Source of the DNA: Hysterium pulicare CBS 123377
Taxonomy: Eukaryota; Ascomycota; Dothideomycetes; Hysteriales; Hysteriaceae
Assembly: GCA_000467715.1 (NCBI GenBank)
Contig: AJFK01000001.1
Location: 58,919 to 122,918 of the forward strand
Length of the DNA stretch: 64,000 nucleotides
Direction: 5' to 3'
The position numbers were made by a program, and so were the translations under genes. The notes beneath the pieces were generated by a model. It had not been told where the DNA came from and made no database searches. It worked only from the letters and a program-made list of their open reading frames with translations. Below are positions 31,229-43,501 of the stretch, piece after piece; within the stretch, counting starts at the first letter, position 1, and each line of letters begins with the position of its first letter.

Positions 31229-32687
31229 CGAAAGCGGGGAGGAGGTATCCAGCCTTTACAGATATAATGTACTCGGACACTGGAGGGTATATTGTGACTG
31301 ATTATAGATGAATCAGCGGACCAGATATCAATGAGGAGTGAAATTGCGTTGAACGGCGAGCATTGGCACGTGGCAAGGCGACCCATCGCGACAAGACCAT
31401 ACATGGGAAAGAAGAGGAGAAAAAGCGAAAGCGATAATTGATACACAGAGGACTGATGCACAACCAAATGTAGGAACTGGACTTGACGGTACCAGGAGAA
31501 AATGAGATGCTCAATGACTTACCGTGCTGAGCGGAGTTGTGATTGACCTCACCACAGTAGATGGAACGGTAGTCGCACTCCGCAGTGTCTGATTGTGGTT
31601 GCAAAATCGAAAACGCCTTCAAAAAGTAGTCTCGACGGCTGGTGGAACCTCTTGAAGGGTGCATGCAGGTGGCTGTATGTGGGCAATTGAGGAGAGGTGG
31701 GTGGTACTTGAACTGAGACTCGCGTACCTTTCACCTTGAACTTGAGATGTATGCATGGCGGAAAATTTAGCGGTGAGGGAATTTTAGGTTATCGGCTTGG
31801 ACCACTTCTGCCTTATATCCTCTCCAAATGGAGAAAGAACGCGGTTACAGCGATCCGTCACACATGCGAAAACGTTACGAAATCACATGATTCAAGGAAA
31901 AGTTGAAGGGTACACATTACAGGTCCGTCTTTCAATCAGAGACATTATCCAGCTGCATTCAACAGCCCCACACCGCGCTGGCATTAGTCTACATGTTAAG
32001 GGAGGTAGAAAAGAGATGTGTTCAGTTATTCCCTGCCGAGTGCAGATAGATCCGTTCCGAGCGCGACAAGACAAGGGAGTTGATGTGAAAGTAGACGTAA
32101 AGGGGATGGTGTTGATAGTGGATTCTATGAGAGTAAGGAGGGGAGACAAGTGTTTCGAAGAGCATAAGAGTGTTTGAAGGAGCGCGGGGTAAAGGTGTGA
32201 CAGGACATGTGTGATAGGATGTTGTAGTGTTGTGAGATGGAGGGAGTGTACTGAGTCGCTCGCTTGGACAGGTCCTACGAGTCAAACGAAAAGAAACGAA
32301 CAGCTTGAAGGCTACATCCGCTTCGACACACCCATAGGTCGCAAGCAGAGGAGCGGATATCAAACCATGAAGTCGTGAATCATGAGCCGCTCAATTTGCA
32401 GTAATGTAGGTGGAGCCAGACAACAGACGTAAGAAAGGAAATATGAAAATCTGCCCTTCAATCCACAAGAGCAGACAAGAGAAAGGGATAAAGCACATCG
32501 CTTTTGGTGTCGGAGGAGCTGGTATCAGAGGTGATGGTCGGATTCGGATGGAGAACAAAAGCACTCAAATCGACCACCAGTACGCTAACAATGCGCATCG
32601 GCCGCGAGCCTGTAGACCTTCTAACCACATTTTGCCCGCATATTAGGAAAACCCGGGAGAAAACCTGGCACCCTAGCACATCTGCCC
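31229..32687. other. 1.4-kb gene-poor region
   Basis: May hold untranslated or first-exon sequence of the 30256-31228 gene (31240-31760). The rest, including ORFs at 31797-32177 and 32410-32646, shows nothing recognisable. Confidence 0.45.
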
Positions 32688-33872
32688 CTAGTCTTGTGCT
32701 TGGCTGCGTCGCATCTTCTCAGCCTCGAGGTTCTCGTACAGGAGATACAGGGCCTTTTCGTTGCTGCTGGCACTGCCAGTGATGGTGAACATTCTCTCGC
32801 CCGATTCATCATGGGGCGCTTTTGCAATGGAGATACGAGCGCCAGAGCTCTTGCGAATCTCGCTGATCTTGCTGCCTCCGCGGCCAATGATGCACCCAAC
32901 CATATCGGAGGGAATACTGATATTCTGAGTCTGCATCTCTTCGCCGTCCTCAGTGTGGGTAGGAGGTGGAGGCCGGCTAGCAGCATCAGATCCGGATCGC
33001 CGGCTGTAGGATTGAGGAGGAGCATCGCTGAAATCAGCTCCGTGGCCGGTACGGTTGTAGGAGCGGCTAGTCCCCACGCTGGAGCCATTTGTAAGTGGAC
33101 CGATTCCGGGTTGAACTCTAACAGCTGGGTTGTACAACACAGTTCCGTAGCCGCGCTCACTGTCATCAATGAGACATTTGCCAATCTCCCATACCGCCTT
33201 TTCAATCCCAGATGGGGACCCTTGAACTTCAACGACGCGTTCAGTGGACTGTGGGAGCATCTCCTTTTGAGCGACCATACGAACACCGGACACATCCTGG
33301 ATTTGCTTGATCTTGAGGCCTTGGCGACCGATGATAGTACCCATTTGGTTGTGAGAGATGAGAAGGCGGACAGCTAGACGGATCCAATTAGCCCAAATGT
33401 GCATATACTGACGAATGACAATGATACAGAACGCATCCAGCTACGTGCGGTGGAGGGAGGTGATTGACTTACGGTGAGTTCCATCGGTTCTAATCAGACC
33501 ACCCATGCCCATCTGGGGAGCACCGTCCAGCAATCCTTTCGCAACAAGTCCATATGCTTTTGCGATGCCGGTGAGAGCGCCAGTGACCGATAGAACGCGA
33601 TCATGAACACCTGGTACGACCTTGCTGACACCAGCGCGGACACCAGTCTCGTCACGCAGATCAGCAACATTCTTCCCAGCTTTCCCTATGATCACGCCAG
33701 CTTCCTTGGAAGAGACAATGGCTCTCAGGGTAAGCTGCGCCTGGGCATATTCTTCCTCAGTCCTGGGCGCGACATCGCCCTCTGTACCATCATTTGTACC
33801 GAGTCGATTGAACGAATGAGTTAGTTCAGAGACGTCGTGGGAGGCCGTTTGGTTAGACTCTTCGGCGGACAT
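32688..33872 (-). CDS. Triple KH-domain RNA-binding protein (PCBP/Rnc1/Pbp2 type)
   Basis: Exons 33872-33473 and 33373-32688 give 361 residues. KH1: SSKEAGVIIGKAGKNVADLR. KH2, directly after the splice: SHNQMGTIIGRQGLKIKQIQ. KH3: PSDMVGCIIGRGGSKISEIR. Each carries the GxxG loop (GKAG, GRQG, GRGG). This three-KH layout is that of poly(C)-binding proteins and fission-yeast Rnc1, which bind mRNA and control stability or translation. The linker between KH2 and KH3 is Ser/Arg/Pro-rich. The coding intron is 99 nt. Confidence 0.9.
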
Positions 33873-34655
33873 GTTTTATGAATGACTAGGGTTTCCTGCA
33901 AGCCGTCAGTAATGTTCGTATCTAGGCGAGCGGCGTCCCACCACGCTAGTGGACAGTACTCACTGAGGGCGAAATTCGGCGGATTGGGTTGGAGAAGAGG
34001 AGGAGAGGAAGTGGTAAGAGGGTTCGAGCTTGATAATATGTAAGCGTGTTGTTGTTTGTGGAGTATTTGCCAAATGTACAAGGCAAGGAAAAACTTACAG
34101 AGACAGCTCCACGCGGAAGTGGCGGGGGAGGAGGTGAAGTCAATGTGGGGAAGGGTCGAGGAGAGGTGAAGAAGAGGACGGAGGGGAGTGAATGGAGAGA
34201 GCAGAGAAGCAGGGGGAGCGTGTCCAGAGTTGTTGTGACAGAGAGGTTGAGGTGACGAAGACAAAGAGACGCTGGAAAGAATTGATTGATTGCCAGTGGC
34301 GCTAGTGGGGAAGGCTTGACCGCAAGAAGGTGGTTTTGCAGCAGCACGGCAAGAGCAGTTCGCAGTGGATGTAGATTGCTTGCGAGGGCGGAATGGGCGA
34401 GGTTTGCTGGTGGGAAGGGCTCACATTCAGAGCTTGGTCAGAGCAGTATGATGTGTTAGTGCTACGTGCAAGTCACCTGCAGGAAGTTTTCTTTTCTTCG
34501 TTGCCGTTCACCACGCGCAGCCTCTGGGAGCGACACCAACCCCGCTTCCGATCCAAAACGCACGTCCGCTCCACGCTGCTGCAGCATCGAGTAAATGACA
34601 TGAACCAACAGCATCCCTCAATTCTGCCTGTAACCACGCCTTCATGCATGCACTT
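33873..34655. other. Intergenic with long KH-gene leader
   Basis: Upstream of the KH gene on the minus strand the sequence is C/T-rich and probably contains a 5' UTR. No protein gene seen. Confidence 0.5.
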
Positions 34656-36188
34656 TCACTTTTGTGCCTCAAACACCACCTTCTGCGCCTTCATCTTGTC
34701 GAATAAATCATACCCCTCCACCGCCTCCGAAAGTGGCATGATTTTGTCCGCCATAAATCTGTGCAGAGTCAGAGTTGCATCCTGGCTTTGTTACCAACAA
34801 ATTGAGGGTTCATCATCCTCAAAATGCTCTGCTTGCCCATCTCAATTGCTCTGACTTTTGCCACTCTGGTGGCGTGTACCCTCCGTGAAGGCCTCAAATG
34901 CCTTTTCACGCATGCCGCACATCCCTGGTGGTGCAAAAGTGCATATCCTGGCTTCGAGGTAGGGGTCAAAGAGATAGTAGGGATCAAGAAACTAAACTAA
35001 CTCACCCAAGTAGATGTTGTTTCTGCTTTAATTTGGCCAACGCCCGAGGGAAGATAGATCGTACAGGACAGCGGCCCATTTGTACTCTCAAGTTCTTTCC
35101 GTAAGCCTGGTTACCGGTCCATGGGATCTGTAGCAATGTAAATTGCGGGAAAATAGTTGAGTAGGAGTAGAGCAAAGTCTTACTTCCCCATTGTGCACTC
35201 CAGCACTACTAATAATGCCCCACGGCCTTAGAAGCTCAAACCCCATCTTCAGCGCAGGGCTTAATCCGACAATCTCAATCACAACGTCTGCTCCTCGTCC
35301 ACTCGTCAATTCTTTCACGCGCTTATCAAGGCCTTCGCGGTCTTTCTGAAAGTTCCATGGCTCAGCTCCAAGGGATTTCGCTAGGTCCAGCCTCGATTCA
35401 ACAGAGTCCACGGCCAGCAGGTGCTTGGGCTTGTAATCCACGATGTTAACAAGCGAGCATAGCGCGACCGGTCCACAACCAATAAGGACGACGGTTGAAT
35501 CCGCGATTTGCTCTTTGCTGAGCTCCTTGAAGGCGTTATGCGCTGCAAAGTAGCCGGTAGGGAAGATATCGGCCATGAGCACCAGCGCGTTGTCGGAGAT
35601 GTCATCTGGCGCTTTCATTACGGTCGAGTCGGCCAATGGCACCCGCACCTGTTCTACATAAGCAGCTTTAGGCGTCGAAGTTGAATGCGACGTACGTATT
35701 CTGCTTGTGCTCCATCGAGAGCAGCACTACCAAAGAGCAGGCCCTTCTCACACCTTGACGAGAAGTCGTTCTTGCAGTAGAAGCATTCGCCGCTGTAACT
35801 TGGGTCAGACTCAAGGACGATAGCATACGCCATGTGGGGTATACCATGACACTGTGAAAGGAGATACTATTCTGTCTCCCTTTTTGACCGTTTTTACGTC
35901 ACTGCCAACTTCGTCAACAATACCGGTAAACTCATGGCCCATGATGAAACCGGTTGGACTTGGTTGATGTCCTCGGAACACGTGAAGCTCGCTGTTCCAT
36001 GAATTGACATTAGGATCCGGTTACTCGAATTTGGAAATGTTGCTTCAAACGAACCTGCCGCATAATGCTGTCTTTTCGACTTTGACTACGATATCGGTCT
36101 GATCTTTGATCTTGGGAATAGGTCTATCTTCAATTGCCACTTTTCCAGGCCCCTTGAAAACAACTGCCTTCATTGTGTCTTTTGCCAT
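34656..36188 (-). CDS. Zinc-dependent alcohol dehydrogenase (GroES-like)
   Basis: Six exons: 36188-36055, 35991-35845, 35792-35696, 35648-35184, 35127-35006, 34758-34656; 355 residues. The catalytic zinc site is visible in TALCGSELHVFRGH and MGHEF. The structural zinc site is CGECFYCKNDFSSRCE, four Cys. The Rossmann motif is VVLIGCGPVALCSL, then ADVVIEIVGLSPALK. The C-terminus reads MPLSEAVEGYDLFDKMKAQK. It oxidises or reduces small alcohols/aldehydes with NAD(P); substrate unknown. Introns 1-4 are 47-63 nt, but intron 5 (35005-34759) is 247 nt and contains a 45-codon open stretch. Confidence 0.85.
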
Positions 36189-36830
36189 TGTAAGGGAAAT
36201 TTAGATGGTTGAAAATTGAAAAGGTAGGCGGGTGATGTGGTGAATCGGATCTCCAATGGCAACGATGAAAATAGGAAATGTCAAGGAACAAAAAGCGGAC
36301 AAGTGGAGAGTATTATATCAAGTCGAATAATGACGCCACTAGCTAGAATGAACCACCTAAGTCCCACGGAATCTGTCCATGTTCATCGATGGCAAAGCTT
36401 GCAGAGCTTCCCCACCGAGGTCTAGGTGCTCGCGATCATAGCATGTCATGCGGGGTACAGCCGCTCTGCTGCGAGCAACGCAACATGTCGATCTCAGTGC
36501 ATTTCTTTGAAAAAGACGTATGCTTTCAAAAATAAACCATGCTCGCATAAGCATCATTGTGAGAGAGTAGTCTGTTGTATATATTTCCCACGGAAGTGGA
36601 TTGATGAATGAAACCTAGCACATACCAGGCGCACCAGATACCTCAGTCCGTCTTTCCTATTCGCCATGAAACCGTAGAACGATAGACCAGAGAGTGAGAA
36701 TGATGCCGTTTGAAAACTCCAGACATCCAGAAAAGCCATGAACTCCATGAGAGCCACCTGCCATATCATAAACTCCGGTCCCCGATGCATATCTGACGCC
36801 GTAAAAGCTAGCCGAAACTGGACGGATTCC
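36189..36830. other. Intergenic, no gene seen
   Basis: Promoter of the dehydrogenase and 3' side of the Yippee gene; the minus ORF at 36554-36862 has no features. Confidence 0.5.
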
Positions 36831-37242
36831 TCAAGTAACCGTGCATAGAAGCTCTGCTTCAAGAATGAACTTTCCCTCCTTGTATTTCTCGGACTGCTCG
36901 TAGGCCTTGTCGTACTTCCAACCCACCGTATCCTTGCACTGTCGGCAATGAATATCCCGAACTACATGTCGACCTGTTGTCATGTTCCGTTCACTTGGCT
37001 CGCTCTCGGTGACGTTCACGACGGAATCGAAGAGGTAGGCTTTGCCATGCTGGCCTCGGAAGTTCTAGAGTAAAGATAGCCATTAGATAGGTAGCCCTAC
37101 AGATTGCCACAGGGAGCACCGATGACGCGAGAGGGAGACTGACCCGACTAATGATATCGTCATGGTTTGACAGATGAGTCTTGCAATTCTTGCAGCCGTA
37201 GATACGTTGAGAGTTGAGGTAGATGTTATAAGCTAATCCCAT
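36831..37242 (-). CDS. Yippee-family zinc-binding protein
   Basis: Exons 37242-37144 and 37064-36831, 110 residues. Two CxxC pairs form the Yippee zinc site: YGCKNCKTHLSNHDDI near the N-terminus and DIHCRQCKDTVGWKYDKAY near residue 75. Between them lies NFRGQHGKAYLFDSVVNV, with the family G-x-x-G-x-A-x-L-F pattern, created by the splice. This is the small Yippee (yeast Moh1) fold; the yeast homologue links to GID ubiquitin ligase biology, the role here is inferred. The intron uses a gtcagt donor. Confidence 0.88.
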
Positions 37243-38490
37243 GGTGGGAGATCCCTCGTAGGGAAAGCCAAAACTTGTTCAGGTAAGATTCAGCAAAGGG
37301 GGTTGTTTGGAAATGTATCGGAAGTGTTCGGAAGGGAATGAGGGCTTGAATTGTGCTATTGCAAGGCCAGGGTCGTCTCAGACAGATGGTCCAGCTGACA
37401 GGTTGCCGGAAACGGTTCCTGGACTAAGCGGAGGCGTGAACCGGGGTATCGGAGAGCAGTGGTGGCTTGAGTTCTGTCGACAGGCAAGACAGTCCCAAGC
37501 AGAGATTCGAGGAAGCTTTTGAAGGGATTACGTTGTGAGGGGTTCACTTGGTGGTCTTTGGTTGAAGAAGCCACGCGGGGGAGCTTGAATGCACGTCGAG
37601 CTTGGGCCTAGATCTATCGATCACGTGGCGATAACGAGTATAGCTGTTTCAGTTTGTTGGGGGAGATGGATGTGGCAGACATGATCATGAGGAAGGCAAG
37701 AAGCTGTCATAAGTACTGGGGGTGCAAACGGTGATGGGGTCATGAGTTTCCGGACAATCAAGTCGGGATCGAGGTACCAGAAGTTGTCGATGCAAGCGGT
37801 GATATGGAACGGGCGTCCGGCTTGGAAACACGTTCATATTTAATGCTTAGACACCACGGACATCAAACGAACAGGTGATTGCCGCGACCTGACTCAAAGG
37901 TGAGGGGTGCAAAATAATAGAGACTGCGTTATCTTGGAGACTCCGGTCTCCATTGGGAGAAGTGCTCAGAGCGATGCGTTGTTGCCCAGTGGACAGTATT
38001 ATTGATATTATCGATGAACTTCGGGTCCAGAGACACGCAAAGCTACTGTAGGTCCCAGCCACATCATGAAGCTGTTTACTGTTTCTAAGAAGTGTGATTT
38101 GCCGGACTTGGACGATTTGTTGTCGATGGAGGTGTCGATGCGGCGTGTCGCTTGTCGGCCAGCGAACCAAAGAGGACCGAATATAAAAGGCCTGAGAGGA
38201 AGAACCAATGGCTAGAACTCCGGTGCGAAGAGCATGCTATGGATGGCGAAGCAGAGGCTCGGAGCGCAGCATGGGTGAAGTTCATGCAGAAGCGTTATGT
38301 AGCCCCCCAGCCGTGCCCAGCCTCCTTGTGAGGCTTGCACCCAAGGCCGTCTTGCGCCCTAGAATGTTCCAGCATATCCACGGCAGACCCTTGGTAGCGA
38401 CGTCCAAACCCGCGCCAAATTAGGTTTTCGCCGTCACCTTGCAAACCACCGTGGAATTCCCCAAGACCCGCCGACTTTAGTGTAACGGAG
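37243..38490. other. 1.2-kb divergent intergenic region
   Basis: Between the Yippee gene (minus) and the TPR/J gene (plus). No supported ORF. Confidence 0.5.
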
Positions 38491-40749
38491 ATGGTTTTTC
38501 CTTCGATCTTCACCAAATCCAAGAAGAACAAACACCACGACTCCTCCTCCAACCCAAAGTCTCACAGCCCCGGATCGCACTCCCAGACACAGGGCACCCC
38601 TCCCTCGTCGCCCGAGAAAAAATCCCACCAGAGATTCTCCAAGGAACGTGACCGTGACCGTGACCGAAGGTCCAACTCGTTTCAGTCCACCAGGAGTTAT
38701 CCCCGGCCCTCCCGCTACGACCGCGACTCACACCCTCTCAACCTTCCACCAGACGAGCTGAGGCGGCTCTCAGCCATGTCTACAATGAGCGACCAGCCAA
38801 CTCCACAGCCCATGGACATAGACAGGGAACTCACATCATCCCCTACTCCCTCAAGTCCTGCGGCTGGCCCCCAGACTCCAGGCGCTTTCCCCATGGCCAA
38901 CGGATTTAATGCCGAAGAAGAAGCTGGACCTGCTCCACCACCACACCGATATGCTACAAGCCCGCCTCCACAATCTCAACCTGCTCCTCAACCTGCACCA
39001 AAAGCACCCTCCCCACCTCCGCAACCCACGGCTGATGCAGAGGCATTCAAGACAACCGGCAATAAATTTTTCAAGGCTAAAGAGTATGCTAAAGCTATTC
39101 AGGAATACTCCAAAGGTGTGTACCGACCGCGAGAGATCTTGCGTAAACCTGCACAGCCCACTAGGCTGCAATTTTAGGCCCACCACAATATCTTTACCTG
39201 AAAACTGAAGCTAATGGAACTGGCTATAGCAATCGAAGCCGATCCCAAAAATGCCACCTACTACTCCAACCGCGCTGCTGCCCTCATGTCCGCAAATCGC
39301 TTTGTCGAGGCCTTGGAAGACTGCAAGGTAGCCGACGAACTAGACCCGGATAACATGAAAATCCTATTCCGGCTGGGCCGATTGTATACCAGCCTGGGAC
39401 GTCCAGAAGAAGCACTCGCAGTATATAATTCAATCAACCCCCCGGCATCGGCTAAGGATCTACAGCCTGCCGTCAGCATGAAGCAACACCTAAAGCAGGC
39501 CGAAGAACAGCTGAAGACGGGAACCTCTGGGTCACTAGCCATACACGCGCTGGATCAGGCTGAGCGAGGGTTGGGGTCGGGTGTGGATAGGCCTAGAAGG
39601 TGGAAATTGATGCGGGGAGAGGCATACTTGAAGATGGGCAATGCCAATTCTTTGGGCGATGCGCAGAATGTGGCCATGTCTTTATTGCGAAGCAATAGCC
39701 AGGATCCTGATGCTTTGGTCCTACGGGGACGAATTCTGTACGCTCAAGGGGAAAACGACAAAGCTGTCCAACATTTCCGGAAAGCGCTTAGTTGCGACCC
39801 AGACTTTAAGGACGCCGTGAGATACCTGCGGATGGTCCAAAAACTCGAGCGTATGAAAGAAGAGGGGAATGCCTCCTTCAAAGCCGGCCGTTATCAGGAA
39901 GCTGTGGACACATACACACAAGCATTGGAGGTGGATCCTTCAAACAGAGGGACTAACTCAAAGATCTTACAGAATCGAGCTTTATGTAATATTAGGGTGC
40001 GTAAACGTTTATTCAATAATTGGTGTTGTTGTGCTAATCAGAGAGTAGCTCAAAAAATACACCCCAGCCATTGCGGACTGCACGCGAGCTCTCGAGCTCG
40101 ATCCCTCTTATACCAAAGCGCGAAAAACGAAGGCCAAGGCTTTAGGGGAGTCCGGGAACTGGGAAGAGGCACTTCGTGATTTGAAAGCCCTCCACGAAGC
40201 CAATCCTTCAGAGCCGGGCCTCGCGAAAGAGATACGGAACGCAGAATTGGAGTTGAAGAAGAGCAAGCGAAAGGACTATTATAAGATTCTCGGAATTGAA
40301 AAGGATGCAACCGATCAGGATATCAAGAAAGCATACCGCAAACTTGCCATCGTGCACCATCCTGATAAGAACCCAGATGACGAGCATGCCGCCGAAAGGT
40401 TCAAAGAAATCCAGGAAGCCCATGAGACATTAAGTGACCCTCAGAAGCGAGCTCGATACGACAGTGGCGAGGATCTCATCGATCCCTCGGAAATGTTTGG
40501 CGGAGGTGGCTTCCCAGGTGGCATGGGTGGAATGGGAGGAGGTGTTCAAATTGATCCGGAGATGCGTAAGTTCGAAGCTATCTGCAACCGTGAGAATAGA
40601 ACTAACTTCACACTACAGTCTTCAATATGTTCGGTGGCATGGGGGGTCAAGGAGGCGGTTCTCCATTCGGAGGGGGCTTTAATGGAATGGGAGGCGGCCG
40701 TGGTGGGCGACGAGGCGCTCAGTATTCCGCTGGTGGTTTCCCGTTCTAG
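38491..40749 (+). CDS. TPR and J-domain co-chaperone (DNAJC7/TPR2 type)
   Basis: Exons 38491-39115, 39230-39996, 40049-40565, 40619-40749; 679 residues. A disordered Ser/Pro-rich N-terminus of about 185 residues precedes TPR units ([74 protein letters not shown]). Then a J domain: [14 protein letters not shown]...[16 protein letters not shown] with the HPD triad that stimulates Hsp70. A Gly/Phe/Met-rich tail ends [11 protein letters not shown]. The family hands clients between Hsp70 and Hsp90. An open frame running to 41182 is only the unspliced read-through of the last intron. Confidence 0.9.
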
Positions 40750-41236
40750 CCGGCCTGACTCAGTCGATCAATCCACTTATTCACATGTCTTTGGTTTAGC
40801 CTACGTTCGAACAATTTCCTGGCGTTTTTTTTTGGTTTTCTGGGAATTTCTCAAGACGACACGAGCAGGGTCGCTCGTTCGTTATAGACTGGCTCCAAGC
40901 AATTTCATCTTTTCGATTGTTTCTCCCTCTCCTTGGACGAGGACACTCGATGGAACGGATCTGGCTTTGCATATCAGCATCATGATGGTCTGTCTCCTTC
41001 GCTTCACTGGCATTTCCTGGCGTCTTCTTGAGGCGACTGTCTCATCTAGCCTAGTTTTCATTGCAAATAGATGGGTAATAATAAAATCTTCATACGCCGA
41101 ATCAGAATCAAAGATTGTAAAATCAAAGAGCATGCTGCCAGGGGAATCTTCCGCGCGTACAATAAATGCCCAATATAACTAAACCCCTTCAAACAGTATT
41201 CTCAACATTAACGCCCAGCATACAGCCTACATAAAC
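40750..41236. other. Convergent 3' spacer
   Basis: Between the co-chaperone and the DUF1399 gene, tail to tail; no gene seen. Confidence 0.5.
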
Positions 41237-43501
41237 TCATCCTCCACAACCTCCACATCCACCACCACAACCTCCTCCATCTCCTCCTCCCCCAGATCCA
41301 CACCCTCCAGCCGCATCCCCAGCTCCTCCACAACTAGCCGAACACTGCGCACCTCCTGAATCCGGCGCACATCCTCCTATACCGGCGTAACCCCCACAAC
41401 TCCCACTCACGCAACCACCCGCGCCTCCCGAACCAACATTTGCACTCGTATGCCTATCGTCCTCCGGGGTGGGCTCAGCATAGTACGGCACATAGAAACC
41501 GGGATAATACATCGGATACCCATACGCCGAGTACAAATACACATCCTCACTTCTAGGCGGCGGATCTCTCGCGTTCTTCTTCTTTTGCTTCTCATACCGT
41601 TTACACACTTTCGCGTACTCTGCATCTAGCTCTTGCAAAGCACGACGGCGTTGATAAGGCCATGGTCCGGCTCCTACACCTATTGAATCAACTTTCATGG
41701 AATTGTGCGTTGAGATGTGGATTCCGTTTACGGGGTCCGCGGGGAACTGCTTCATGGCTTTAGCATCGATCTCATATCGTCTGGCATTAGCGAAGGGATT
41801 TATTTTCGTAGCGATAGAGGAGCGGAGCGGTTCGCGCGTGCACTCGCAGTACCAGCACGAGCACTCGGAATAGGGATGCCCGTATTTCTTCTCGTACGTT
41901 TGCGCCGTCCAGCGGAAGTTCCGGCTCAAATCCGTTTCGGGGATCTTGTCGTCGTGATTGAGGAATTTCTTGGTTTCCGAGACCGTGTAGGCGTAGTAGA
42001 TGTGTGGAGTTAGTTGGTGTGTATGCCATGCCAGGTCTACGTCTAGCGTTGGTACGGCCATTTGCTTGGGGTGGGAGGCTATGAGGAGTGTGAAGCGGTG
42101 GTATTTTAGGATTAGCCGGTCCATGGTTGCCATGACGGCGGGCGAATGATACCAGTTGATTTTGCACATTTTGGTGATGAAGGTCGATTGGCGGATTACG
42201 GCACCGACGAGGTCGATGCCGAAGGGGGTCGAGTTGTCCCAGTAGTGAGAAAGCATTTTTCGGACGGCGATTTTGGATTTCTTGGCTACCAAGTCGGGCT
42301 TGTGTTGGTCTTTGTTTATGAGAGCTCGTCGGTGGGAAGTCGTCATATAGTACTCGATCCGCCGCATTATCTTGGTCGCGTCTAGTTGGTGGGTTTCTTT
42401 TCGTAGTGTAGATGGCTTGAACTCGTGCGTGGTTTCGATCAGACGGTTGGGGAAGAATGGGTCGTGGGTACCGATCTTTTTCTTTGCATCTACCATCTCT
42501 GGCATCCCGTCTTGCCCTAGAATCGTTCCGGGCATTGGTCGTTTCTCTTCGAGAAGAGCATCCGCATCGTTGATGAACTTCGCTACCCTTAATGTGTCGT
42601 GTGAGATTACTAGTTGACAAAAGGGGCATATGTCCTCGAAATCCTTCCCAGCAAACCCCTTATCTGTCGTAAGATAAACTTCAAACGTGTCTGGATCCAT
42701 AGTTCCCGGAAAGGGGCGGGTCCATGACACAGATATCCTTTTCTGGCATCTCGGGCATTTGCAGTCATGCGTCGGTAGGCTCTTGTTGCTATCCCAGCTC
42801 AGTCCGGTGTTCTTTTCAAAGTGCTGTCTTGATGCTTGGGAAGGATTATAAGAAAAAGTGTCTCCGTCAATAGCCACGTGAATAGCTTCCCAAGGAAACA
42901 AAGCAGACCAGAGGGAATGTCTCGTAAGTCGCATGCAATCTTCGAGGTAGATCCTGGGGTTCAGCATATATGCATGCCATACCATGAGTACATCTAATGG
43001 CGGAAGCCGATCCTGCATGTTCATCCTCTCATTCTTCGTTGATCGTGGAAATTGGCTGGGGTTCCGCAGTGCGAAGGTGGCGTCGTAGTCGTCGGTCCGA
43101 TAGGAATACTCGTAAGTTGTCGAAAGTGTCTCCCACCATTTCTCGAACCTGTCTACTGCTTTGGTTACGTAGACTGTCCATCTCTTTTCTCGGAGTCGCT
43201 CAGCATTTGAAGTTTTCTGGGGGTCAGGCTGTTTCAGAGATTCGGGCTCGCCTTGCGTATTGTATCTGATACCGAAGAGGTTCTCATGATTGCCAACATC
43301 ATTTCGCAGACGATGGAAGGCATGTAGGAGCTTCAGGTGTACGATGCACTCTACGGCTGTAGGAATCTCCAAAGGACTGGGAGCAAAGTCTTCGCTTTGG
43401 AAGGGGAAGTTTGGCTTGGGCTCCTGTTGTTTAGCTGTATATGGCGGCGGATCATGCTCCGATGATGCCGTTCGTGTCGCGTTCGAGGACGATGAAGACA
43501 T
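41237..43501 (-). CDS. Glycine-rich domain-containing protein (DUF1399/GRDP-like)
   Basis: Single exon, 754 residues. Repeated GRDP-type blocks are visible: VECIVHLKLLHAFHRLRNDV, LDVLMVWHAYMLNPRIYLED and VDLAWHTHQLTPHIYYAYT, each with the W-H-x-H/Y...P core. Two Cys pairs (CKCPRCQ and CPFCQ) may form a zinc site in the middle. The C-terminal 80 residues are a Gly/Cys-rich low-complexity tail. The family occurs in plants and fungi; plant members affect development and stress response, the fungal role is not established. Start at 43501 is the first Met of the frame. Confidence 0.78.
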   Translation of the reverse strand: MSSSSSNATRTASSEHDPPPYTAKQQEPKPNFPFQSEDFAPSPLEIPTAVECIVHLKLLHAFHRLRNDVGNHENLFGIRYNTQGEPESLKQPDPQKTSNAERLREKRWTVYVTKAVDRFEKWWETLSTTYEYSYRTDDYDATFALRNPSQFPRSTKNERMNMQDRLPPLDVLMVWHAYMLNPRIYLEDCMRLTRHSLWSALFPWEAIHVAIDGDTFSYNPSQASRQHFEKNTGLSWDSNKSLPTHDCKCPRCQKRISVSWTRPFPGTMDPDTFEVYLTTDKGFAGKDFEDICPFCQLVISHDTLRVAKFINDADALLEEKRPMPGTILGQDGMPEMVDAKKKIGTHDPFFPNRLIETTHEFKPSTLRKETHQLDATKIMRRIEYYMTTSHRRALINKDQHKPDLVAKKSKIAVRKMLSHYWDNSTPFGIDLVGAVIRQSTFITKMCKINWYHSPAVMATMDRLILKYHRFTLLIASHPKQMAVPTLDVDLAWHTHQLTPHIYYAYTVSETKKFLNHDDKIPETDLSRNFRWTAQTYEKKYGHPYSECSCWYCECTREPLRSSIATKINPFANARRYEIDAKAMKQFPADPVNGIHISTHNSMKVDSIGVGAGPWPYQRRRALQELDAEYAKVCKRYEKQKKKNARDPPPRSEDVYLYSAYGYPMYYPGFYVPYYAEPTPEDDRHTSANVGSGGAGGCVSGSCGGYAGIGGCAPDSGGAQCSASCGGAGDAAGGCGSGGGGDGGGCGGGCGGCGG

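Noticed and set aside
31302-31664. Minus-strand ORF beginning MHPSRGSTSRRDY as a separate gene
   Set aside because: Only the first 40 codons look protein-like before a gtaagt donor, and no acceptor links it in frame; kept only as a possible upstream exon.
33946-34347. Minus-strand ORFs upstream of the KH gene
   Set aside because: Pyrimidine-rich leader DNA gives Leu/Pro/Ser-rich open frames without motifs; more likely 5' UTR or promoter.
40747-41182. Continuation of the co-chaperone ORF to 41182
   Set aside because: It arises only if the 40566-40618 intron is retained. The spliced frame gives the expected Gly/Phe-rich end and stops at 40749.
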